NCBI GenBank assembly: GCA_964016875.1
Contig: OZ024729.1
Coordinates: 23,208,494-23,272,493, forward strand
Length of the DNA stretch: 64,000 nt
Origin: Fallopia convolvulus
Lineage: Eukaryota; Streptophyta; Magnoliopsida; Caryophyllales; Polygonaceae
Direction of reading: 5' to 3'
This document shows, piece by piece, positions 10,536 to 21,078 of the stretch (the stretch's first letter is position 1; every line of letters starts with the position of its first letter). The notes under the pieces are model-generated. The model had not been told where the DNA came from. It saw only the letters and a list, made by a program, of their open reading frames with translations, and did not search any database. The position numbers and the translations under genes were made by a program.

Positions 10536-10632
10536 GGCACTTCGAGAGCAATTTCGAGACCAAGTATGGGGTCTCTTCTCTATTGATTTGTATGGATCTT
10601 ATCTTTGTCAATTCATATTTTTATAGGTCCAT

Positions 10633-12186
10633 ATGGCAAGTTCTAGCCGAGCTACAACAAGAGCTGACAAGAAGAAGAGGACTCAACGGTCCCCATCTCC
10701 TCCGCGCATGGATAATGTGATCTTGTGCACCCAAGCACAAGCCGATCGATTCAATGCCATATTAGACAAGGACCACTACACTAGGTGGTTCTCAAGGTCG
10801 AGTGCTAAGGCAATGAGGCTTTATGATGATGTCAAAGAGGCCTTTTCTATTCTTGGCGTGCCTCACTGTTGAAGAAGGAAGAGGTACCGCACTTCCCGGC
10901 TCTCACTTCCGAGTTTTTGGCTACTCTTGAGACAAGATTCCCAACAAAGTCTTCGACATGTCGGATTAGATTCCGGCTCAGCACTGTAAGTCGTGAGTTC
11001 ACTATGGCGGAGTTCAATGGTATTCTCGATCTCCCTAATCCTTCTCGGGATTACAACATCAAGGACTACAAGGTGACAAGGACTTGGAGCTACATCACCG
11101 GGGAAGTAGAGCCTTCCAATGCAGCACTTTCCGGGGCAAGCATCATCAACCCCATTTTCCGGATCATTCTCCGAGTCCTAGCCGCTACATTTTGGCCCAA
11201 GAGAGAGTTGAACATGCCAACGAGGATGGAAGTTGCATGCCTCCGGACCATACTATTTGAGGATCCCGCCTCATTGAACTTGGGGTATGAATGGCTGCAT
11301 TATGTGGAGAGGCAAGGGATGAAGTCAAAGGAAGTATGGTGCGGGAACTTGGTTAGTCTCTTGGCAACCAATCTTGGAGTCGTTCTCTCCCTCTACACGC
11401 CGTCCCACACCCAATTGCTCAACAGGAACTATTGGTTTAGCTCCGGCACTTTTTACTCAGGTTCGGGATGGGTACACTACAAAAGTTCAAGGCCGAGATG
11501 TCATACCCACCCTGGCAAATTTGGAGCTGCTATACGTACCGAACTGGTACGATTCATGGACGGGTCATGCTTTCCCATTAGAGCACAAGCCGCAAGATGA
11601 GCCAACGCTAAGGCCATGTGAGTCACGGTTTGAGAGGGAGGAAGAAGCTATGGAAGAAGATGATGAAGAGACTGAGGCAGCTACAGAGGCGGGCACAGAA
11701 GAGCTCGACATCGGGGAAGATGACCTCGACACAGAGATTCTGGGCAACAACAGCTTCGTTAACGAGCCCACCAGGGTCGTTAACGACCACTTCGAGGCCA
11801 CTACAGAGGCACACAGCTTTGGTAACGACCCCCTGCAGCAACCTGCCGAGCAATATTCCTATGGTCTTATGCCCTATAATCCGGTAAATTTTCAAGACCA
11901 TATCCAGCCTCACAACCACTATCAACCACCTCCTCAGCCCGATTACACTGGATCGAGTATCCCGCCTCCATGGGCCGAAGATCTTTCGTCTCAGATGCAG
12001 CAGCTTAACCTTCAGCAGACACACATTCACCAGAGGATGGATAGGTGGGAGAGTGTCTATTCTGCTCGCATGGCGTTGGATGATGCGAGGCATCAACAGA
12101 GAGAGGTGGATGATGCGGAGCGCTGGAGGACAATGTATGACTTTATGAGGAACTTCGAGCACCGATTCCCACCACCAGGGCGCTGA
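10633..12186 (+). pseudogene. Env-like (Athila ORF1-type) protein gene, two frameshifts
   Basis: Starts MASSSRATTRADKKKR with a basic N-terminus. The central region (SREFTMAEFNGILDLP and neighbours) resembles the Arabidopsis retrotransposon ORF-1 (ATHILA) family, whose function is unproven. One frame holds 10,633-10,872 and 11,450-12,186, while 10,869 to about 11,450 is in another, so two roughly compensating indels have broken it. The C-terminal third is acidic (EEEAMEEDDEETEAATEAG), crosses a palindrome pair and ends with Gln/His-rich sequence. I see no convincing signal peptide or membrane span, so the env label reflects position rather than proven function. Confidence 0.7.
11756..11786. 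repeat. Palindrome pair P10 (inside env-like ORF)
   Basis: TCGTTAACGA at 11,756 and 11,777, 21 bp apart, read in frame as F-V-N-E-P and V-V-N-D-H. A third, decayed copy (TTGGTAACGA) is at 11,819. Confidence 0.9.
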
Positions 12187-13865
12187 TTCAGTTTGAGCTG
12201 TTTCTTTTCTGCTTTAAAAGTCTTGTAAGTTTTTCTTTTTCTTTTTCTTTTCTATTCTTTTCTTCTGCTTATTTTTATTACAGTGAGGACACTGTAATTT
12301 TAAGTATGGGGTAGGAAAGGGTAGAAAGCTTGTGTCTTGTTTGTTTTTTGTGTCTTGTGTGTTTTATGTAGTTCTTTGTTTCATAAAAAATCAAAAAAAT
12401 CACAAAAAAATTGAAAATTTAAAATCCAAAAAGAATTGTTAGAATAGATAGATACCCTTTTCTTATGGTTCTATGATAGTAGTTACTAGCATGATCGTAT
12501 AAATCCTTGCAAGCATGTCTTTGATAGTATAGCCTGATTCTTGATATGAAATTGTTTTATAGAGGAATAGAAATTGATGAAATTGAGCATGTATACCGTT
12601 TAGCATAAGTGATGCAATCCAACAAAATGACCTTGTGAGTTATTTTTGGCCTTATAGGGAGAACATTAAAAATCCCTCTTCTTTTCTTGTGTGATTTACT
12701 CTCTATATGCATATTATCTCTTGAAATTGTGATGGTTATCTATTACTTGAGACCTATATAAGATTTATAGTTCATTACATGTGAAGTCATATGATAGAGA
12801 ACTTATTTTTCATAAGCCTTATTAATCCATATCCTACCTTATCATGATCCTTCTTTTTGAAGCCAATTTGAGCCTTAAAGCCTTTTATTTTTAGCTCCAT
12901 AAAATTGTTCCCTAGCCGAGATAAGCTTGACCCTATCTAGGGATTAGGACTTAGATTGGAGAGGTTTGTTTTGTAGAGTGAAAAGATATATTTGGTTCAA
13001 AATTAAGGGTTTTTAAGGGTAGATTGGAAGTCTCTTGTGTTGATTTGTAAAAGAAAGATCTCTTGGTAAGAAAGGATGCACAAAAGGAAAAATCGTTGTT
13101 GAAAGAAAAAAAGGAAGAAAGTGTACACGATGAAGCTCGTTAACGACTTAGTTGGTTCGTTAACGAGGCTGCTCGAGAGGAAAAATAAAAGAAGAAAAAG
13201 AGCTGAAAAGATATGATGAAAAAGGAGAAAAAAAATAAGATGTGCATATGTGTTTAATAGATAAGTCGGAGATTCTTTTAAGTTGTTATATGAGACTTTC
13301 TAGGATATGTTGGGTGAGTGAAAGGAAAAGTGAAATATGTTGAGTGAGTTTGGTATTTGTTTTTATGAGAGTTTTGGTTATTGTGTGAGTTTTTAGGAGT
13401 CTTTGATTCCCGGATATTATTAGCACCACATATCCAAAATATTTCCATGCCTAATTGTCTTTACCAAGCCCCATTACAACCCGGCCAAATGGAAGCTTCT
13501 ATGAAGTTTTTCATTGAGCCTAAGTTTCTCTTGATGATTTTTATGTGTTTTGACAAATCTTAGGTGGAGAGTTTGGTGATATAAGTTCCAATTTCTATGA
13601 GTTTTTTTTATATAAGATGAGTTGAGAGTTGAATTTATAAGCCTAAACACATGAGAGTTGAGTGACACACATATATCCCTTAAGAGGTTGGATTGTATTT
13701 TGCTTATGTCTATTTGGTGTATATACGTGTGATGACGTTAATAGTCATTTGCTATTTTCTGCTATGTTTTAGAAGTTGTTTTTTTAAGTTGATGGCTATT
13801 TGCTTGATGAGTATGGTTGTTTGGTTTTGATTATGTTTAGTGATTGCTTGAGGACAAGCAAGTCT
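12187..13865 (+). other. 3' non-coding region of the Athila-like element
   Basis: Long AT-rich untranslated region with an A-rich stretch near 12,384-12,430 and one palindrome pair at 13,137. No ORF of substance; short open frames here have no recognisable product. Long 3' regions are usual for Athila. Confidence 0.7.
13137..13166. repeat. Palindrome pair P11 (3' region)
   Basis: TCGTTAACGA at 13,137 and 13,157, 20 bp apart, flanked by AAGC and GGC. Confidence 0.9.
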
Positions 13866-13880
13866 AAGTATGGGGTATTT
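13866..13880 (+). promoter_or_regulatory. Polypurine-like tract before the right LTR
   Basis: AAGTATGGGGTATTT directly precedes the right LTR. The core AAGTATGGGGT also occurs at 9,377, 10,314, 10,562 and 12,302. Confidence 0.6.
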
Positions 13881-15332
13881 TGATATTCGTGTTTTTAGTC
13901 TAGTTTTTTTTGTGTTTCTTAGTTTGTTTAGGTTTAGTTTTGGTAGTTTTTAGAGTTAGTTTGGTGTTTTTAGGATAAGTTTGCATATTTTGTGAAAAGT
14001 ATGGAAGCTACTCCGTTTTGTGTCTTTTTGTAGGTTTTGAGCAGGAAAGAGCGCTTTTTAAGTTGAATTGGAGTGCTATGGTGGAGGTCGGAAGAATATG
14101 AAGATAAAGAGGTTGAAGTCCAAGCTTTTAAGAGAAGAAGAGTTGAAGAAAGCAAATCCCAAGCTCGTTAACGAACCTGTGAAGGGTCGTTAACAAGGCA
14201 TAAAGATAGAGTTTTTAGATGGATTTTGTGGTTTCTACCGACCCTGTACGGAAGTCGTTAATGATAATTCCGTGTCGGTAGGGTTTTAAGTGATTTTAGG
14301 GTTTTAAATGATTTTTAGGGTTGTTATATCTTATATTTTATATCTTGTTATCTTTTTAGAGTAATTTTTTATCTTTTAGGGTTTTTAATAGATAGCTTTC
14401 TTAGTATAAATACCCTTCTTTCTAGCCTAGGAGGGGAGAGAACGATTTTAGGAGAGCTGATTGAAGAGGTCGAGTAGGAGGATTGCAAACTAAGGTCGAT
14501 CAAGAGAGAGAAGTTTGGGTCGTTAGTCAGTTTTCTATTCGGTATTTCTATGTTTTTGGTTTCTTCTGGAGGTTGTAAGACGATATTTCTCTTATTAGTT
14601 TGAAGTGAGTTTGTTTTGTTTTCAATGTTTTCTCTTGTTGAAGTTGTTTTCTATATTAATATGAGTAGTGAGTAGTTTTCTTATCTAGGGTCGGGGTTAA
14701 AACCCGGCATAGTTATGCATGTTCGATGAATGAGTTGATATTTTGAATGCCTTTTATCTATTTTTAGATTGCTTGTTATGCTTATGCTTAGACGATAGTC
14801 GAGGTAATTTGAGTTTGCAATTTGATTGAAAAAGAAAGTTGTTAACTTGAAGGTTGATATTGTTCGATTAAGAAAGTTTCGAGCTTTGAATCCAAAACAA
14901 GTGATTGAGTGAATTAATTTATGAGAATTAATTGATTTACTTGCTAGTCCGCGAAAGTTGATGAATTTATCTTTCTAAAGGCATAATCTTTATCTTCTTA
15001 TGAGTTTTTATGCATAGCTATGTTGTGGTAACCCTTGTCCTAGGTTTTTATTCTTCTTTGAGTTTGCATTCGTTATCGAGTTAAGTTGCCTCGGTACCGA
15101 ACCTGAGTTTAGGTCGTTAGTTTGTGTTCGTAGTGTTATCCAGGTTCGTTAACGACCCTGACAAAGTCGTTAACGAGGTTGGTCGTAGGTGTTTTGTTTT
15201 GTTTTGCTTTGTTTTATTTTTAGTAGTTGATAAACAAACAACCGTGCTTCCCGTGGAACGATCCTGACTTCGCTATAGTCAGCGGGGTCTTGACTTATAA
15301 ATTTATTTGTTGTCAAGAATACCCTCTCAACA
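13881..15332 (+). repeat. Athila-like right LTR
   Basis: Uninterrupted 1,452-bp copy, TGATATTC to CAACA, with TATA box at 14,405-14,412 and palindrome pairs at 14,165-14,196 (second member decayed to TCGTTAACAA) and 15,146-15,176. It serves as reference for the interrupted left LTR. Confidence 0.95.
15146..15176. repeat. Paired palindrome P2' (right LTR)
   Basis: TCGTTAACGA at 15,146 and 15,167, 21 bp apart. LTR copy of the pair at 6,198. Confidence 0.9.
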
Positions 15333-15337
15333 CATGG
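15333..15337. repeat. Target site duplication CATGG, right
   Basis: Matches 1,999-2,003 exactly and fixes the right end of the Athila-like element. Confidence 0.9.
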
Positions 15338-15853
15338 GAAGTCACATCAAGCGTCTCAAATACTTGGCCCTTAACGCTTCGGATTCTGACACATTTTCCC
15401 ACTTCTCGAGCGGCGTTTCAACTTCTCGAAAACCAGTGTTTCGTTGCTAGCAACCATAACACACGCCAGTTCCCATGATCTTTGAAAGGCCAGGTTTTGA
15501 GATGAGTGGACAAGGGAACTCACACTCAAATTCTTTTGTGAAACTTGGGAACTCAAAAGGGAACTAGACAATTACAACTCGATAATGGGACAAGAGATTT
15601 GGCTCATGAGAAGCGTTTGTCTGATTCACGGCTAAGGGTTGGTTTTATGATCAACCGTCATAGTGGCTTCTAATGAGGGTTCAGGGAACTCTAGTTGGTC
15701 ATTTTGGGCAAAAAGAAATGAAGTTCCAAATTGTACACCAAAAGCTCTAGACTAGTAACATGGCAAAATGAAAACAATTATTCCTAGAGTTCCCTATCGT
15801 GCATTTGAAGATAAACTAGCCAAGCATTGAGGGAATAACAAACAAGGACTTGT
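15338..15853. other. Spacer of the SIRE-like element, right part
   Basis: Non-coding DNA just downstream (minus strand) of the copia RNase H stop. Joined to 1,758-1,998 it would be the region between pol and the accessory ORF. Confidence 0.5.
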
Positions 15854-18060
15854 TCAGTTTAGAGTTATCATCCCTAGAAGCATCCGGAGATGCTGGTAGG
15901 GACGTTTGTCTAAAGCTTTAGTGAGAATGTCCGTAATTTGCTCTTTAGTTCTACAGTGTTCCATAGAGATGCTCCCATGTTCCACATTATCACGCAAGAA
16001 GTGATGCCTAATGTCTATATGTTTAGTATGTGAGTGATGCACAAGATTTTTGGAAATGTTAATAGCACTTGAATTATCACACCTTATGGGAACAGAGTCA
16101 AAAGACATACCGTAATCCTGAATTTGGTACTTAAGCCATAGAACCTGGGAACAACAAGAGGTGGCAGCCACGTATTCCGCTTCTATTGTGGGGAGGGCCA
16201 CGGAGTTTTGCTTCTTTGATCCCCATGATACTAGGCATGACCCTAGGAACTGGGCCATTCCACATGTGCTCTTTTGATCAACCAAGTGTCTAGGGAAATC
16301 TGCATCTGAGTATGCAACGAGCTCAAGGGAATTGTTCCTTGGATACCAAAGGCACAAGTTGTCGTTCCCTTTGAGATACTTGAAAATTCTCTTCACCTCT
16401 TTCAGGTGTGATTCCTTAGGGTTAGCTTGAAAGCACGCACACAGGCACACTAAAAACATGATATCAGGTCTACTAGTAGTTAAGTATAGAAGGGACCCAA
16501 TCATACCTCGAAGGTTCTTTGGTCCACACTGATACTTGTTTCGTCTGCGTTTAGCCTTGAGTTTGGTGAAATGGGAGTGTCGATGGGCCTGGAGTGCTCC
16601 ATCCCATACTTCACTAGCATCTCTCTAATGTACTTTTGTTGATGGATCCTTGTTCCCTCCTTGGTTTGAGATATTTGAAGTCTCAAGAAGAACGTCAGTT
16701 CCCCTATAAGGCTCATCTCGAACTTACTACTCATCAAATTTTTAAACTTTTCAACAAGAAGCTCATTAGTAGCATCAAACACAATGTCATCTACATAAAC
16801 TTGGACAATTAGGATATCTTTTGATTCTTTCTTAATGAAAAGAGTTTTGTCTATGGAACCATGAAGGTATCCATGGGACAAGAGAAAGTGAGCAAACCTG
16901 TACCATGCCCCGCGAGCTTGCTTGAGACCATACAGGGCCCTCTCCAAGAAGTAAACATGATCTGGGAAATGCTCATCTTCAAAACCGGGTGGTTGTGCCA
17001 CATAGACTTCTTCCTTGAGGTGCCCGTTTAGGAACGCTGTCTTGACGTCCATTTGATACAACTTGAAGCCTTTGTGGGCGGCGTAGGCTATAAGGAGTCG
17101 AATGGCTTCAATCCTTGTAACTGGTGCAAAGGTCTCGTCATAGTCGATTCCTTCCTCTTGTCTGTATCCTTGTGCTACCAGACGGGCCTTGTTCCTAGCC
17201 ACAACCCTAGTGTCATCGAGCTTGTTTCTGAAGACCATCGAGTTCATATGATATTCTTGTTCTTGGGCCAAGGAACCAGTTTCCAAATCTTGTTCCTTTT
17301 GAACCAGTGGAGTTCCTCTTGCATGGCTTGAATCCAGTCTGGATCTTTCAAAGCTTCCTTGATGCTCTTAGGTTCTACCAGTGAAACGAAGGCATTGAAG
17401 ACACAGAAGTTGTAGAGAGAGGAATGAGCTTGCACACCTTTGTCGTAGGGAGTGATGTTGTTATCGATGGGATGATCCTTCCTTTGGTGGTAGTTCCTTG
17501 TCTGTATGTTTGTGACATCAACCTGTTCCCTTGCTTCTTCTTCGTTTGGAACTTGAGTTTCCTCTTCATGGGAACAGTTGTTCTCAACTTCTTCACTGAA
17601 TGTTTCTTCAGGATTTTCTTCATTGTTCCTTCGTTGTTCCCCCTGGACACTAGACTCTAGTATTGTTTCATCTCGAGGAACAAGAGTGTTGGATTAAGAG
17701 GCATCTTGAGGTTCTTCTGCTGTAGAGGGAACTTCGAAGGAGTCTTGATCAGTTTGATGTTGGGCTCCTTCATTGTTGTCTGGTGGTGGGATAGTGTTCC
17801 AACTTGGATATTCTTCATCTCGCTTCCTTGGCTCATCATCGTCATCGTCTTCTTCTTGTCTGAGTAGTTTGAATAGAGTTCCCTTTCCTTGGAGCTCTGT
17901 TCCCATCTTCACAAACTGTTCGTTGAAGAGGACATGAATGCTTTCCTCAATCTTCTTGGTCCCCTTGTTGTAAACACTGTATGCCTTGCTTTGAGAGGAG
18001 TATCCTAGGAAGATCCCTTCGTCGCTCCTTGGATCAAACTTCCCAAGGTTGTCTTTTCCA
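15854..18060 (-). pseudogene. pol: RT and RNase H of the SIRE-like copia
   Basis: Minus-strand reading from 18,060 starts inside the integrase-RT connection (GKFDPRSDEGIFLGYSSQ). It passes a degenerate acidic linker (17,400-17,930) with frameshifts, then RT from about 17,435. Seen in RT are YRQEEGIDYDETFAPV, YQMDVKTAFLNG, the polymerase motif YVDD intact in VQVYVDDIVF near 16,795, and the usual FFLRLQI block. A frame change at about 16,501 leads into RNase H (AYSDADF, IEAEYVAATSC, IRCDNSSAI, HIDIRHHFLRDNV) ending at 15,854. RT style matches SIRE/Maximus elements. Several frame changes make it non-functional. Upstream continues at 34,305. Confidence 0.85.
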
Positions 18061-18067
18061 TTGTTAT

Positions 18068-18640
18068 TGTAATATCCACTAAATTCTAAATATAATAAAA
18101 CGGGAATTTATTCCCGTAAATTTTTTTTCTCTAAAATAGAGAATTTAATAATCTTTATAATTTTATATTATATTATGAAAGGTTATAAAAGTTTACTACA
18201 ATGGCAATTAAGAATTTAATTAAATATATTAAGCAAACCTGGTATGCATTTAAATATTTTTCTCTTAAATGGAGAGTTTAAATATTTTTATAATTTTCCT
18301 AATGAATTATAAAAATATTATAAAGGATTATTAAAGTAACAAATAAAATTTCAAACAAATATGAATTATAATAATTTTGGATTTTATAATTAATGTATTA
18401 ATACAAAGCTTACAAAAATAAAAGAGAGACAAATAAAAAGGTGTCAAGAGCCGGGACTCGAACCCGGGACCTCTTGCACCTTGCACAAACTAACACACAC
18501 TCATTTCCGCTAGGCCATTGTAACTCATCTACTCATTAAGAAAGTTTTAATTCTTTTATGTTCTTAATTCTTCTTCTTCCCAAATTGAACATCAGACTTG
18601 ACAGTCTCATTGAACGTTCAATCAATGGAGGGCTTCCATT
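18068..18640 (+). repeat. Truncated left LTR of the composite gypsy element
   Basis: Aligns to 19,547-20,118 almost base for base, then the match stops at CATTCCCA. The rest of this LTR has been deleted together with most of the interior. Confidence 0.85.
18449..18520 (-). repeat. tRNA-like (pol III box A/B) module inside the LTR
   Basis: On the minus strand TGGCCTAGCGG (box A-like) is followed about 44 bp later by GGTTCGAGTCC (box B), set in a perfect 5-bp T-arm (CCGGG/CCCGG). It is also in the right LTR at 19,927-19,996. Without an anticodon arm or full acceptor stem it is not a tRNA gene; it looks like an old SINE head carried by the LTR family. Confidence 0.6.
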
Positions 18641-19546
18641 CCCAACAATAGATTATGGAAGTGAATCCATCTTTCCATATGCAAATTACTCCTACCTCTG
18701 CAAGAACTATTTTCAATTGTGCTGCGTTGTCAAACAATGGTAGTTAATATCATAAGTTTAAATAAATAAACATTTTAAGTATATGGTTAATGGTGGCGAA
18801 TAAGGATGAAGTTCTATCTCCCATCTTGATCACATGGTTGAGGTAGAATTTCAAGTCTTGTCCCTGTGAAGGCATATATTAAAGGATTATGTTGGAGGTA
18901 GTTTCCCCGATACTGATCACATTGGTGAAATGAAACCACTTAGTTCTTCGGGTTCAACCTTGTTTAAGAAAACTACTTTCTTATAAGAATTAAAACGTAT
19001 AATATAGAAGGACGCTTGAACCACTTCTCGATATATAGTAAATCATATTCAGACACGACATCGTAAAGATGATTACTTCCTCTTGTGATATAACCATCGC
19101 CTATCCCAATAGTAACCTCTTTAGAAACCGTAATTCGAGATCCTTCTTCCAACGCATGGTTTTCACATATTCAAACTTCGATTCCATCTCGACAATTATC
19201 AAATATCCATCTTAAAAGAATCCTTCCGCAATGACTCTATTCTAGAAGTATAGAATGGATTAGTCATTTTCTTACTCGCTTCCTAGAAGCACTTAAGTGC
19301 TCGTTTCAATTAAAATGCTTATTCTATAAGCAGTCCAACCTTTATGTTTGGGAAGGTCAACCCAGAACTTCCGTAGGTATAACTCAAGCTAATGGATAAA
19401 CCGCTTGACCCCCGCCTACTTCGCTAACAAGACCCTTTGTTGTTTCCTCACAGTTGTGAGTGTTAGTAGCGTTCCCTGTTAACCTTGTACCGCCCTATGT
19501 CTTTTCTAGTTTCGGGGACGAAACTAATTTTTAAGGGGGTACTATT
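18641..19546 (+). other. Interior remnant of the composite gypsy element
   Basis: About 900 bp with no domain I can read in any frame, ending in the polypurine tract TTTTTAAGGGGG (19,530-19,541). Confidence 0.5.
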
Positions 19547-19926
19547 GTAATATCCGCTAAATTCTAAATATAATAAAACGGGTATTTATTCCCATAAATT
19601 TTTTTTCTCTAAAATAGAGAATTTAATAATCTTTATAATTTCATATTACATTATGAAAGGTTATAAAAGTTTACTACAATGGCAATTAAGAATTTAATTA
19701 AATATAATAAGCAAACCTGGTATGCATTTAAATATTTTTCTCTTAAATAGAGAGTTTAAATATTTTTATAATTTTCCTAATTAATTATAAAAATATTATA
19801 AAGGATTATTAAAGTAACAAATAAAATATCAAACAAATGTGAGTTATAATAATTTTGGATTTTATAATTAATGTATTAATACAAAGCTAATAAAAATAAA
19901 AGAGAGACAAATAATAAGGTGTCAAG

Positions 19927-19996
19927 AGTCGGGACTCGAACCCGGGAGCTTTTGCACCTTGCACAAACTAACACACACTCATTTCCACTAGGCCAT
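19927..19996 (-). repeat. tRNA-like module, right LTR copy
   Basis: Box B GGTTCGAGTCC (19,932-19,942 on the complement) is intact. Box A has decayed to TGGCCTAGTGG. Partner of 18,449-18,520. Confidence 0.6.
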
Positions 19997-20274
19997 TGTA
20001 ACTCATCTACTAATTAAGAAAGTTTTAATTCTTTTATGTTCTTAATTCTTCTTCTTCCCAAATTGAACATCAGACTTGCAAGTCTGATTGAACGTTCAAT
20101 CAATGGAGGGCATCCATTCCCATCAATTGCTTGTTGTTGCTTGTTCTACTCATCAATCTACCTCACATGGTGTCATCCTCCAAGAAGCACAAGCTTGGCC
20201 AATCCTCATGGATCTCCTCCTCCATGAGAGGTCCATCCATGGAGGTGTGGATCCATGGAGGGGTCCAATTTTGC

Positions 20275-20282
20275 TATAAAAA
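20275..20282 (+). promoter_or_regulatory. TATA box of the gypsy LTR
   Basis: TATAAAAA, about 30 bp before a likely start in CACACTTTCATTC. Upstream lies a CCATGGAGG repeat cluster (20,217-20,262) with some inverted symmetry (ATGGATC/GATCCAT). Confidence 0.55.
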
Positions 20283-21078
20283 GGGGTGAAAATCCATAAG
20301 ATTTTCACACTTTCATTCAACCTTGTTCCTCTTGCTAAAATCCTCTCTTCCAAGTCCAAATTTCAGCCTAATTTATTCAATTTAAATGCTGAAATTTTTC
20401 CACAAAAATCCTCCAAACCCTAGTTAGGGCATCCCTTGGTCGCCCACCACCGTCGACCGGCCTCCACCATTGTGCGCGAGCCACCGTCGACCACCAGGAG
20501 CGCCGCCCTGCCCCGCCTGTCCGTCGTTCGTCCGTCGTCGTTCAAACCTGGTTGCTCTCTGGTGTGCGTACAATGAAGAAGAAGAAAAGAGTTGATATAA
20601 TCTTGGGTGGGTTTGGGCTGGTTTTGGGCTAATTCAAATAGGCCCATATGTCTAATAATAGCCCATCGGATTTTTTTTAAGGGAAAAGAGAAGGAGAGGC
20701 CCAAAATTCCGTCCACCTCGAAATCCGTGCCCATTCCATTCTCGTTTTCGCTCAGTATAATTTTCCGACTCGTATTTTAAGTTTCTATCTCTTTATAAAA
20801 TAATTTTACATATATATAATATTTATTCAAATAAATTCAATAAATATTACAAATGATCTTCTGAAAAGAAAATTATGTAATTAAATTAATTTGCATGCCC
20901 ATCTAAGAGAAATATAATTGTCAATAAATCATATGTGAATTCCTAGAATATTAATATTCATAACAATGATATTTTAAGCATATTAGGTTGTGGATAATTT
21001 GAAAAGAAGAATTACATGCATGTGGTTTTTATAAAAAGAAATAAATATGACAAGACATAGAATCATTTCAATGAGTCT

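Larger units (their letters stand above)
10027..10626 (+). other. Candidate leader intron of the env-like transcript
   Basis: Donor G/GTATGA at 10,026/10,027 and acceptor TTTTTATAG/G at 10,626 enclose 600 bp of T-rich sequence with no coding potential. The env-like ATG lies 6 bp after the acceptor (10,633). The intron contains two palindrome pairs and two copies of AAGTATGGGGT. Needs transcript evidence. Confidence 0.4.
2004..15332 (+). mobile_element. Athila-like Ty3/gypsy retrotransposon without RT, RNase H or integrase
   Basis: Complete by its ends: LTRs of about 1.45 kb (left 2,004-2,862 plus 5,847-6,384; right 13,881-15,332), both starting TGATATTC and ending CAACA, with 5-bp target duplication CATGG. 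A tRNA-Asp-type primer site follows the left LTR and a purine tract precedes the right one. The 7.5-kb interior holds gag, an aspartic protease, a TATA box with a leader, an env-like ORF of the Athila type and a long 3' non-coding region. No YxDD motif, RNase H or integrase DDE region is present between protease and env-like ORF. Transposition would need enzymes from an autonomous relative. A distinctive palindromic repeat is scattered through the element. Confidence 0.9.
19547..21078 (+). repeat. Right LTR of the composite gypsy element, first segment
   Basis: Starts TGTAATATCC. It contains the tRNA-like module, a TATA box (20,275-20,282), a GC-rich leader with CCACCGTCGACC repeats (20,440-20,540) and then AT-rich DNA. 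It is interrupted at 21,079 by a TIR transposon. Other parts of this LTR are at 30,440-31,594 and 34,028-34,304. Confidence 0.7.

Noticed and set aside
10633..12186. Endogenous retrovirus envelope gene
   Set aside because: No signal peptide, furin-like site or membrane anchor can be seen; similarity is to the plant Athila ORF of unknown function.
18449..18520. True tRNA gene
   Set aside because: Box A and B are present but there is no anticodon arm or acceptor stem, and the module is duplicated as part of an LTR.
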